Assembly: GCA_019009955.1 (NCBI GenBank)
Contig: CM032231.1
Span: 107,595,001-107,659,000 of the forward strand
Direction: 5' to 3'
DNA from: Riptortus pedestris
Lineage: Eukaryota; Arthropoda; Insecta; Hemiptera; Alydidae
Length of the DNA: 64,000 nucleotides
Position numbers and translations under genes: made by a program. Shown here one piece after another: positions 53,859 through 64,000 of the stretch (positions are counted from its first letter, which is position 1; each line of letters begins with the position of its first letter). Below the pieces are notes generated by a model. It did not search any database. It was not told where the DNA came from and worked only from the letters and a program-made list of their open reading frames with translations.

Positions 53859-54107
53859 CACTGACTACTTAATATCTCATCTTGCTTTGATCTTAAATTA
53901 TTAATTTCTTTTCTTTTTTTTTATTTAACTTATTTCTTCTGGACGAAAAGTAACTCACATTGAAAAATAATACTGTCCAGCGTAAATATATTTTCCGTGA
54001 ACATTTTTATTTTTAAATTAATAAAATTGTATGTACACTCTGAAATCAAACTTATGCTTCAGGTAAGATATATTTGTAGAGCTTTACTTAATAGATTTGT
54101 AAATAAA
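53859..54107 (+). promoter_or_regulatory. 3' UTR with polyadenylation signals
   Basis: AT-rich sequence follows the TGA. AATAAA occurs at 54020-54025 and again at 54102-54107, the likely 3'-processing signals. A LINE tail begins about 90 bp further on. The exact cleavage site cannot be seen. Confidence 0.5.
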
Positions 54108-54191
54108 CATTTGAAATTGTTCATGTATTTTTCTTCACTCTCCACTGACAATAGTTTTTCTAATATGATATTTTTCGAAGTTCCTTTTATA

Positions 54192-54366
54192 TCAATTTGC
54201 AAATACTGCAACAAACACCTAACGAAAAAACACATAATGACAGACTGCATCCAATGAAAAAAACCTTCACATACTCTACGATATGACAGAACTATTAACT
54301 GACAGCAGCCAATATATTCCACAAATTCTAACATATCTAAAACACATAAACATTTACAAAAACATA
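54192..54366 (+). mobile_element. LINE 3' remnant with C-terminal zinc finger (same family as 25255-25473)
   Basis: The + strand reads CKYCNKHLTKKHIMTDCIQ then a stop. In a shifted frame it reads YDMTELLTDSSQYIPQILTY and LKHINIYKNI. C-x2-C...H-x4-C and MTELL.DSSQY match the copy at 25.3 kb. It lies just past the gene's polyadenylation signals. Confidence 0.7.
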
Positions 54367-55066
54367 TAGCACAAAAAAGGAAAGGGTCTACTGCATACTT
54401 AAAAAGATTTAAAAGGGTTAACTTTTATTATATTCTATAGTCAAAGTACGGATATGAGAAACAACCAGATATTAAAGGAATATTTTCCATATTATAAAAA
54501 TAAAGTACAACAAAGATAAGTGCATGAGGAAGTAAATACATTATTCAAATTTTGCCAATCACCATCGCTGTGAGACACAAACCAAATGATAAAATAATAA
54601 TCAATTTGAAGATAAATTTCATCTCTTCCATTACCATTTTCAGCTCTTATTCTCCCCTCAGTTTTATTTACTTCGCCTTCAAGCAGAATATCACCTCAGG
54701 CAAGCAATTCAATATTTTTCAGAATGCTTTTACAGTGAAAAGTTCTCACGTGTATAAAATTGAAACAGTTATTGTTCTTTGTAGGTTTCTGTTAAGAGAA
54801 TCACTCTTCAGTGGACTGCATGAAACGTTGGTCATAAAGAGTTTAAAGTACAGCTTTGGAGGAATTAAATCACGGGTTGTTTTGTAGGGGGGAATCGTTG
54901 AAGTTGTAGCTCACGCGATCCTTAGAATTTACTGGCTGACTTTAGTGGCGGAACACACTTTTATCGCTGCTAGTAGTAGTTCTCTAGTTTTAGACTGTTC
55001 CCTACTACCCTTACGCAGGGCTAAGTCGTCAAGTTAGTCAAATAGCCTGGCACTCAAATGCAAAGA
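54367..55066. other. Intergenic sequence, nothing recognised
   Basis: Contains an open frame of 111 codons (54552-54887) with no motif. I do not call it a gene. Confidence 0.4.
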
Positions 55067-55155
55067 GTCTGGCACGCAGGGGCTGCGTAAACTAAGCAGA
55101 TTTTCCACATGCTGGTATAACACATGTGAACTCACCACATATTCTCAATTTCTAT
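55067..55155 (+). mobile_element. HINE-like 5' terminus, solo
   Basis: GTCTGGCACGCAGGGGCTGC with TAAACTAAGCAGATTTTCCA. Only the first about 60 bp are recognisable. Confidence 0.7.
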
Positions 55156-55162
55156 GAAAAAA

Positions 55163-55635
55163 GTCCGTCACGCAGGGGCTGCGTAAACAAAGCAGATTTC
55201 CCACGTGAAGTTTTACAGTAGCGAAATCTGCCCAATAACAGCTGTAGTAGGAAGGGACCTCTAAACCTATTCACGAGGGACGAATAGTTCCGGAAACGGC
55301 CACCAGAGCTCTCGGCGGAAACTCCGGAGTCCTGCCGACCACACACAGAATACAAATGCAAATATCTCGGATAATATTCAAGATACAGAATAAATGTATA
55401 GAACAATATTTATAGCAAATTATATTTGCAATAAGATTGATTCTATACAATTTATCGATTCGATGCATAATAACGGAGATATCTTGAATTTTCAAAAATC
55501 CACCCTCTAAACCCCCCCCCTCCCACTGGTCCGATTTCAGCCATTAATTACTTGATCTTCCTTTTTAAATAAAACGATTAAATTCCGAGTTTGGTAACGA
55601 TCAAACAAAAATTACGACCGCTAGAGCGTTAACAG

Positions 55636-55710
<75 letters not shown>

Positions 55711-55833
55711 ATTTTGAACGGACCTCATTTTCGTCATCTCCTGGGTAGGATCGATGGACATTTGAAGAATTTTTTCGAAACTCGCGTCATGAGTACGACC
55801 TCAATAGCTGATTTCCCTTAAGGGAAATCTGCT
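55163..55833 (+). mobile_element. HINE-like element, complete copy (type S)
   Basis: 671 bp from GTCCGTCACGCAGGGGCTGC to tip and TGCT, followed by AAAA. TA array at 55641-55706. Intact hairpin. Confidence 0.9.
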
Positions 55834-55891
55834 AAAAAAAACTGATCAGCAGAAGAGGGGGCGGGGTTTCTGAAGGGTGAAAAATAAAAAA

Positions 55892-56353
55892 GTCCGTCAC
55901 GCAGGGCTGCTATAACTAAGCAGATTTCCCACGTGCGCCACTCATTTGCATTTATCTGAAAACTGAAAAGATCAATGAGAACAGTATTTGGTATTTAAGC
56001 TTCAAATAAAGTGCTTCATAACATAATAGAATATTGAAAATTTGAGATGAGTAGGAGTGCGGCTTTACTAAAAAATGCAAGTATCTCAGTAAATAATCAA
56101 GATAATTACAAAGTGTACAAATCAACATTTATAGTACATTACATTTGCAATAAGATTGGTTCTCTACAATTATTCGATCCGAAGCATAATAACGGAGATA
56201 TTAAGAATTTTCGAAATTCTCCCCCTCTAACAACCTCTCCCCCTGGTCCGATTTCAGCCATTAACGAACTTGGTCTTTCTTTTTGTATAAAACGATTATA
56301 TATTAAGTTTGGTAACGATAAAACAAAAATTGCGACCGCTAGAGCGGTAACAG

Positions 56354-56415
<62 letters not shown>

Positions 56416-56552
56416 GAACGGACCTCATTTTCGTCATCTCCTGGGTAGCCTGGGGTTGGGGGGGGGGGATCGATGGACATTTGAAGAATTTTTTCGAAAC
56501 TCGCGTCATGAGTACGACCTCAATAGCTGATTTCCCTTAAGGGAAATCTGCT
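55892..56552 (+). mobile_element. HINE-like element, complete copy (type M)
   Basis: 661 bp from GTCCGTCACGCAGGGCTGCT to the intact tip and TGCT, with TA array at 56359-56409. It differs from its neighbour at 55163 in the leader but is almost identical in the 3' part. Confidence 0.9.
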
Positions 56553-57240
56553 AAAAAAAACTGATCAGCAGAAGAGGGGGCGGGGTTTCTGAAGGGTGAA
56601 AACTAGAAAGTACAAATAACTCGCTTAGCACTTGCGTTACGAAAAAATGCACAGACCAACAATTATAGAGCATCAATGGTTTAACAAGATTAATTCTATA
56701 ACAGTTTACGATCTGAGTCATACTAACGGACATATTTTGAATTATCGGATTCCCCTCCCTCTCTAAGGCCCCCTCCCTATTCCTGGTGCCAATCACAAAT
56801 ATGATCTTTAGAATCGAATTAAACGGTTAAAGTTCGAGTATGGTATAGATAAAATGAACATTTTCGAGACCTGAACGTAAAACCTTAAACGGTGACGTCA
56901 ACACACAACGAATTTGTATGTATCTCGTATAAAGACCCACGGAAACAATATTTGGAATTTAAGCATAGGATAAAGAGTTTCATGTTATAACAGCTTAGGG
57001 CGTGACTAAGAGTGGGGGTTTATTACAGGCTGAAACGAAAATTCCAAATATTTCGATTAATATTAATCTTAGAGGAAATATGTATATAATAACATTTATT
57101 GAGAATTAAATTTCCAATAAGATTAGTTTTATACCCTTTTTCGATCCGACGGAGCATAATAACGGAGAAATTTCGAATTAACCCCCTTTAACCCACGCCC
57201 CACAGTGGTCCAAAAGCCACAGTAAGCGGCAAAAACCTAT
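56553..57240 (+). mobile_element. Old HINE-like copies (core fragments)
   Basis: Two diverged core stretches: 56575-56880 (GGGTGAAAACTAGAAAGTAC onwards) and 56900-57215 (GAGTGGGGGTTTATTACAGG, TTTCGATCCGACGGAGC). No arrays or tips. Confidence 0.55.
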
Positions 57241-58200
57241 TATCTTTGAAACTACTTTAAAAAATGCTTTGTAATATTTATAATATATGTTGACGTTGTT
57301 GAAAATGTTGTTTTTTAATAGAATTAAACAAAGAACTAAAAATGAATACGTTTCTAAACTTCTACTCGTTAAGGATAATGTAAATATTTTCAGATATTGC
57401 TAAAATCATAACGAAATTGATTAATTATAATCAATCCAAGTAAAATTTACACAACAATTTATTTCGAATGAAAAAATAAAAACATTCTTCCTTCAATATG
57501 AACAATTTATTTACATTTTCTTATTCAATTATTTTATTTATTGAAATTCATAATTCATTAAATAATTAAATCAATAAATTTTTCTAAAAATGTCGACTTC
57601 TTGTAATGCACTTGCCTCAGTCACTGTTGAAAATGAGGTACGAATCTTTTTTTTTAATTTCAGCTATAATATAACAACTTCGCCGGGCAAATGCTGGTAC
57701 TTTTTCTGAAAGAAGAGGTCTAAAGATTGGCTCGTTTCAAAAAGCACATTACATAAAACACTGAAAGGAACTGTAAAATCCGACATTTTAAAATATTTTA
57801 AACACCTTAAAAATTACTTTATAAGTTCGCCCAAGCACTTCGAAACATGAACTGAAAAAGTAAAATACGAGTAATAAATAAATCCTCGATCCTATAATTC
57901 CATTTAGTAAACATCCTGAATAAACAGATCGCCTAATGCCCGGTATTTATTGTTGGTAAATTTTCTTTAAACCTCAATTTCTCACAAAAGTGGACGAAGG
58001 TGGATGAGATATTTATAAAATAGTTACTCATAGGCATAATCTTGAAGAAAATATAAGTTAGAGAGAGCTTGGAGCTTTGTGGAGCTTTTTTTGAAACCTT
58101 ATACGAAGAAAGAAATTTAGGAATTTATTTCTATTTGGTTAGAACTCGTTTTAAGGGCTTATACGTAAAGGATTAAAAACAAATTAGAAACTAACAAAAA
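57241..58200. other. Unassigned intergenic sequence
   Basis: AT-rich; nothing recognised. Confidence 0.4.
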
Positions 58201-58236
58201 ACCTCCATAGCTGATTTCACTCAAGTGAAATCTGCT
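58201..58236 (+). mobile_element. HINE-like 3' tip, solo, with compensatory stem change
   Basis: GCTGATTTCACTCAAGTGAA then ATCTGCT: the terminal hairpin is kept although both sides differ from other copies. Only about 40 bp remain. Confidence 0.7.
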
Positions 58237-59376
58237 GAACGAGGATCTCTTTTCCAAAGGAGAAAAAAATATTTATTAAATTTTAAGGAAAACACCTCTT
58301 TTATTACATTGGGTCTATTATTTCCCCTTCTTTCCCAGTCAACAGGGAAAAGTGTTGAATTGCTTCACGAGTGGAGGGTATAAATTTAGTCCTATTCCAA
58401 TTGACAGGGGGAACGGGACGCTCCAATTACATTAGGTCTTGTTAACCTTTTCAAAAAAACATGAATTCGTCCAAAAAAAAATATACCAAATTTTTATATC
58501 TAATGACATTACCGCCGCAGAAAACATCCATACAACATTTATAAATGCATTAATTTTGGTCGAAATTTCGCAATATCAATGCTCCTACAATTGTACCGTC
58601 CTCAACTACTTTAAATTTGTGAATAATACATGGCATTTAAACCTTTTAAAGGTGTAGTAAATATAAACAGTTTCGAAAACCTTGGCCTCCTTGGAAGGTC
58701 AAAAATATAATCGTAATTTCCTCTTTTTCGGATGGAAAAATTTTACGGATCATAATTTATAATAATTTAATGATAAAAAAAAAGCCCGTTAAAACATTTC
58801 TGTTCCTCTAATAGAACTCTCCTTTGAAAAAAGAGCTTCGACTTGCATAGTTATCCGGCCGTATTAATTATTCAGTGATTCGGAAATTACAAACAAGAAA
58901 CCAACCTCATGATTTATTGTTACGTCCGACATAAAGGAAAAATCTACAAGAATTTTCTTTGTACAAAATTTGTAAAATCTACAAGTCAGACAGATGGCAT
59001 ATTTTCGAAAATATCACCACTTCGATAAATGGGTTAATAGCGGCGTGTAACCAACGAAAATTTAAACCGCAAGAATAAATGTAAGTGAGGAACAGAAGAT
59101 TGCCTTACATAACAAAAAAGTTCTAGGAGCTTAGAGAAAAAAAAAAAAAGTCTCAAATGGATGAATAATGTGTAATTTTAGTCGGTTGACCTTAAAGGAA
59201 GTACGCTTACTACGGTTGTCCTCAACGTAATTTTTCAGAACTTATAACGTAGAAATTTCAGGCTGGAACGAAGCTCTTGCAAAATCTATTAACAATACAA
59301 ACAGAACAGATGACAAACTTTCGAAAATATCACTAAGTCCATAAATGGGTGAAAATGGACTAGTGGGAAAAAAAAA
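58237..59376. other. Unassigned intergenic sequence
   Basis: AT-rich. The frame 58439-58657 has no motif, and no repeat of this window was found. Confidence 0.4.
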
Positions 59377-60159
59377 GTCCGTCACGCAGGGGCTGCTTAA
59401 ACTAAGCAGATTTTCCCATGTGAAGTTTAGTAATAGATAAATCGTCGTACTGGTAACATAACACCACCGGGAATAAATACAAACGAAAATAAGAAATGGT
59501 CCATCCAATTTCAATAACCTGCCGACAGGAAGCGTTAGGTTAAAATTGTAAACAAACGGGTCTGCCCTCCGCACACCGGAAAGAAAACTATTACTGAAAT
59601 ATATCAGATATAACATTTTATTTTTATTGAGAATTATTTACTATATCTAGTACTGTAATCAATAATGATTCAGAATAATTGTTATCCCTATCAATCAAAT
59701 TTTAGTAGTCCAAAACCTTAAGACGGGGGGGGGGGGCGCCCAGGACATATTTGCATGTATCTCGTATAATAAAGGGCTCTTGAATACAATGTTTGGTATT
59801 TAAACTTGGAATAATGTGATTTATTATGTAGCAGAGTATTGCTTATGTAACATTGGTAGAAGTGGCGGTTTGCTGGTGGCTGAAAAACTGAAAAATGCCA
59901 ATATCTCGGTTAATATTCAAGATAGTGAATTAATGTATATAATAATATTTATAGTAAATTTAATTTACAATAAGATTCGTTCTATACACGTTTTCGATCC
60001 GAACCTATAGTAATGGAGATATTTAGAATTTTCAAAATTCTCCCCCCCCCCTCCTACTGGTCCGATTTCAGCCGCTAACGAACTTCATCATTCTTTTTAC
60101 ATAAATATCGAGTTTTGGTAACGATTAAACAATAATTGCGACCGCTAGAACGGTTACAG

Positions 60160-60232
<73 letters not shown>

Positions 60233-60355
60233 CAGTTTTGAACGGACCTCATTTTCGTCATCTGGGTAGGATCGATGGACATTTGAAAGAAAAATTTCGA
60301 AAATCGCGTCATGAGTAAGACCTCAATAGCTGATTTCCCTTAAGGGAACTCTGCT
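59377..60355 (+). mobile_element. HINE-like element, complete type L copy (979 bp)
   Basis: GTCCGTCACGCAGGGGCTGC to tip and TGCT, flanked by A-runs. It carries the long leader (GCCGACAGGAAGCGTTAGGT), core, C-tract, TA array 60163-60230 and 3' block. It is the longest uninterrupted copy and a good consensus seed. Confidence 0.92.
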
Positions 60356-60545
60356 AAAAGGATTTTTTTACAATTTATTTGCTGCTTCGAAATCAATGGG
60401 GTGGTATTGACACCAAATTCAACTCCTTGTTACAATGGTTGTAGACAATTACATAAAAATAACGCTTAATATTTTATTTTCTGTACATGTGTTGTTACGT
60501 GCGTTTTTTCATTATCTTTAATATTAAATGAAATATTTACGTTTT

Positions 60546-61256
60546 AGCAGATTTCCCTTGAGGGAAATCAGCTATTGAGGTTGTACTCATGACGAGATTT
60601 TCGAAATTTTTCTTCAAATGTCCATCGACCATACCCAGGAGATGACGAAAAGGAGTTCCATTGAAAACTGTATATATATATATATATATATATCTCTAAT
60701 AATAATATATATATATATATATATATACACATATCTCCTCTCTCTCTTCATATATATATATATATATATTTGTATGTTACCGCTCTAGCGGTCGCAGTGT
60801 TTAGTTTTGTTAAGTTATTCGTTACCAAACTTGATATATAATCGTTTTATACAAAAAGAAAGACCAAGTTCGTTAATGGCTGAAATCGGACCAGGGGGAG
60901 GGGGGGTTAGAGGGGGAGAATTTCAAAAATTCTTAATATCTCCGTTATTATGCGTTGGATCAAAAAATTGTATAGAACCAATCTTATTGCAAATGTAATG
61001 TACTATAAATGTTGTTATGTACACTTTTTAATTATCTTGATTTACTAAGATACTTGCATTTTTTAGTTTTCGGTCTTCAGTAAAGCCCCACTCTTACTCA
61101 TCTCATATTTTCAATATTCTATTATGTTATGAAGCACTTTATTTGAAGCTTAAATACTAAATACTGTTCTCATTGATCTTTTAAGTTTTGAGATAAATGC
61201 AAATGAGTGGCGCACGTGGGAAATCTGCTTAGTTAACGCAGCCCTGCGTGACGGAC
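60546..61256 (-). mobile_element. HINE-like element, complete type M copy
   Basis: The tip GATTTCCCTTGAGGGAAATC is on the left. An interrupted TA array (60670-60770) includes a CTCCTCTCTCTC island. Core and type M leader follow, and the 5' end GCCCTGCGTGACGGAC is at right. Confidence 0.9.
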
Positions 61257-61390
61257 TTTTTTATTTTTCAGCCCTCAGTAATCCCCCACTCCTACTCATG
61301 CCATGTCAACAATAAGCTGTTATATTATGGAGCACTTTATTTGAAGCCCAAACAACAAATATTGTTCTCATTAAACTTTTACTTTCCGGA
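61257..61390 (-). mobile_element. HINE-like type M leader fragment
   Basis: CAGTAATCCCCCACTCCTAC and GAGCACTTTATTTGAAGCCC match the type M leader. It is directly attached to the 5' end of the preceding copy. Confidence 0.65.
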
Positions 61391-62066
61391 CTTTTGAATA
61401 TCCTTTCAGGATTTCCCATTACCACATTTGTATAGGCATAAAACGATTATAAATAAAATATACACTGTAGAACAAGCGAAAAATGTTACAATATAGACAA
61501 AAATAAAAACAAATAAAATCATAAAAAGATGTTTATTAAATTCTCAAAAACAATTTCCGATTTTTTTTAAATCATGATTGGGAATTGCCCAAATGAAATG
61601 GAGAATAGTAATCTTCGGAAATAGAAAAGTGGTGGTGAAAAGCACCTTTTAGTTTGAAGGGAAACACGGGTGAAGGAACAAGAGGTGGCTTAGAATTCGT
61701 CAAAGGATATTTGTTAAGTCGTTTAACGCACATTCCGAAAAATAGAAAGGACGCATAAAGGCTGCTGTGAAATAAACATAAAGGGGCTTTTGAAGCTTAG
61801 AAACTTAATTAGTAAGGAAATGCTGGAGCATTTTTTGGCATGGGAGACTCGTGAGTTATAAATCCAGGTACTTACTGAGGTATATTTTCTCAAAATGCTT
61901 TTATTTCTTGAACGGTCGGCTAGAGTCAGAAAAAATAAGTATTTGCTTGTTTTTTTTGTTTGTTTTTTTTTTGCATTTTTTAACATTTATTTCATTTGCC
62001 TAAGTATTGAGGCCAGTACAGAATTTAAAAAAAAGGCTGGGTGCCTGCTCCGAGTAGCCTTCATAA
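61391..62066. other. Unassigned intergenic sequence
   Basis: AT-rich; no motif or repeat recognised. Confidence 0.4.
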
Positions 62067-62184
62067 GTCCGTCACGAAGGGGCTGTGTTAACTAAACAGA
62101 TTTGCACATGCGTCAAGTATTAACATTTATCTGAAAACATTAAAGTTCAATGAGAACAATCTTTTGTATTTTGCTTCAAATAAA

Positions 62185-62548
62185 TTGCCCCTCTTCTATA
62201 TTAAATTGGTATGTACCATATCTAATTTTTCAATTAATTTTTTTTTATATATTCTTTAGACCCCCCCCCTTTTTTTTGGTCATAGTCACCTGTCATTTTT
62301 TACAAAAAATAATTCTTTGTATATTTACGGCCATTGTACATATAACAGAAAATATTTTGTTTTTTCACAATTCTTCGCATCATTTGTTTATTTGTTCATT
62401 GTTCAGCACTGAAGAAGGGAACCAATGGTGCCCGAAACTGTTTGCACTCTTAATAAAATTCTGTATTTGAAGAATTAAGAATATATATTAGCCGACACCC
62501 AAAAATCCTCTACCAGCACTTTATAACCAACGGCTAACTAATAATAAA
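62185..62548. mobile_element. Unidentified insert in HINE-like leader
   Basis: It interrupts CTTCAAATAAA|GTGCTTCAT, with AATAAA on both sides (62179-62184 and 62543-62548). It contains CTGAAGAAGGG...GCCCGAAAC (about 62407-62436). No protein found. Confidence 0.6.
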
Positions 62549-62874
62549 GTGCTTCATAGTATAACAGCTTATTGTTAATTTGACATGAGTAGGAGAGGCG
62601 GATTTAATGAAGGCCGAAAACTAAAAAGAGCAAATATTGTATTTCGGTTAATAATACAGATAGTAAAAACGTTCAGTTTTTCGGTCCGACGCATAATAAT
62701 ATCTCCGTTATTAAGAATATTCGAAATACTTACCTCTAACCCCCCCCCCCACACCACTTTTCGGAGTTCAGCCATTAACGTACTTGATCTTTATTTTACA
62801 TAAAAATTTTAAATTGGACAAAATATAAACAAAATTGCGACCGCTTGATCTTTACCAGACAAATATATTTATTG

Positions 62875-62876
<2 letters not shown>

Positions 62877-62931
<55 letters not shown>
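62877..62931. repeat. Compound (TC)n(TA)n microsatellite
   Basis: A TC run changes directly to a TA run at the family B boundary. Confidence 0.9.
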
Positions 62932-62937
<6 letters not shown>

Positions 62938-63958
62938 GTAACCTTTGTCTGTACATTGATTTTTTTCACGAAATTTCACGATAACTTTTCGTTTCACATG
63001 TCAGAGACACCATAACTGCACTTTGTTTCTTTCGTGTCTGTTTGTTTATTTGTTTGTTACCTGTTCACGCATAAACGGCTGAACCGAAGTTTATGAAACT
63101 TGGTATGTATATTACTACTAACCCAACTTAGACTTTAGGCTATGTTAATATTCTCTGAGACGAACAGGAGTGGGGTTATAAGGGAAGCCTGAAATTAAAA
63201 ATAGCGATATTTCGTTTCCTATTGCATTTTCACCAATTATGCACATAGATAGCAAAAGTTGTTTATTTTGTTATTTAGAGTAACTATTGTTATATACACT
63301 TTTTTCGTTTACCGGATTATAAACGAGATATACGCTAAAATCTATAGCGGAAGTGAACAATTTTATATGGGACAATAGACCCAACCAAAATAAATAAAAC
63401 TCGGTATATGTATTAGCACTTTCATTATAACAAGCCATACCAACGGGACGGGCAGGAGTGGAGGTTGTAAGGAAGGCCTGAATTTAAAAATAGCGGTATT
63501 TCGTTTCCTATTGGTTTTTCGACAAATATGAACATAACAAAAGTTGTTTATTTTGTTATTTAGAGGTACATTTGCCATATTCATTTTTGTCTTTTAACAA
63601 AGTATAAACGAGATGTATACTATAAACTAAAGGGGGAGTCAACTATTTCATTGGGCGCGGCGCTAACGTCTAAACCGAACTTAATAAAAACTCGGTATGT
63701 CAATTAGCATTAATTCTTCCATGATTATAAGCTATATTAAAATTTTTCAAATCTATGTTAATATTTTGTCCTTAATAACTGAAATCTATGCATAATGCAC
63801 AGGAGACGGGAAATATGACAATTTGGAGGAAATTTTACATAAAAAATTAATTTTATTATTAACCCTAAACACTGGGACGGGTAAAGCCTTGCCAAAAAAA
63901 TACCATCACCATTCAGCCTCAAATCAATTCCCGGGCGAAGTAGGGTATCTGAGCTAGT
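62932..63958 (-). mobile_element. Family B repeat, copy 5
   Basis: Complemented tail (AAAATTGTAACCTTTGTCTG, GTTTGTTTATTTGTTTGTTA), two units of about 300 bp and the head at right (GTATCTGAGCTAGT). It lies between the two sides of a HINE-like TA array. Confidence 0.8.
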
Positions 63959-64000
63959 ATATATATATAGTTTTGAACGGGCCTCATTTTCGTCACCTCC

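Larger units (their letters stand above)
62067..64000 (+). mobile_element. HINE-like element (type M) with family B in its array, runs off the window
   Basis: GTCCGTCACGAAGGGGCTGT starts the copy. The leader is interrupted by a 364-bp insert (62185-62548). The core resumes to CTTTACCAGACAAATATATT, then a (TC)n(TA)n array, family B, and TA again. The 3' block (TTTTGAACGGGCCTCATTTT) is cut by the window end. Confidence 0.8.

Noticed and set aside
54552..54887. 111-codon frame downstream of the transporter gene
   Set aside because: No motif, no splice context and AT-rich composition like the surroundings.

Overview
The window comes from an AT-rich, intron-rich eukaryotic nuclear genome, most likely an arthropod (probably an insect). 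It holds GT-AG introns, tRNA-derived SINEs, I-like and R1-like LINEs, Tc1/mariner transposons, a tRNA-Trp-primed Gypsy fragment and long TA microsatellites. No prokaryotic or organellar gene was seen.

The only host gene I can support lies on the + strand and spans almost the whole window (467..53858). It encodes the C-terminal 738 residues of an MFSD6-like major facilitator transporter. I mapped 13 coding exons; all junctions are GT-AG and every intron phase matches its neighbours. The 5' exons lie before position 1. Exons 1-11 fall within the first 19 kb. Intron 11 (24.7 kb) and intron 12 (10.1 kb) isolate two small last exons and are packed with mobile DNA. The 3' UTR follows 53858.

1-19 kb: gene exons, a 5'-truncated LINE with a 12-bp target duplication (771-2760), SINEs nested in SINEs (4.9-5.3 kb), a second SINE family (5.75-6.17 kb) and a palindromic MITE beside a TA cruciform (9.48-9.75 kb). 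19-43.5 kb (intron 11): a dense nest of one dominant family, here called HINE-like. It has a GTCCGTCACGCAGG end, an AGCAGATTTCCC subterminal repeat, a central (TA)n array and a palindromic 3' tip. A second family (family B, with ~300-bp internal repeats) sits in the (TA)n arrays of HINE-like copies. SINEs, an LTR fragment with primer-binding site, an R1-like gag LINE, a mariner and foldbacks are also present. 43.5-53.8 kb (intron 12): more of the same, plus a Tc3-like element at 52.46-53.32 kb. 54-64 kb (downstream of the gene): a LINE tail, HINE-like copies and a final HINE-like copy carrying family B that runs off the edge.

The most notable signal is the HINE-like family. It has modular 5' halves and 5'-5' chimeras, one insertion into a SINE that exposes its exact ends, and a compensatory base pair in its terminal hairpin. 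Next is the repeated association of family B with its microsatellite. Identities rest on motif reading only; no alignment or database search was run.
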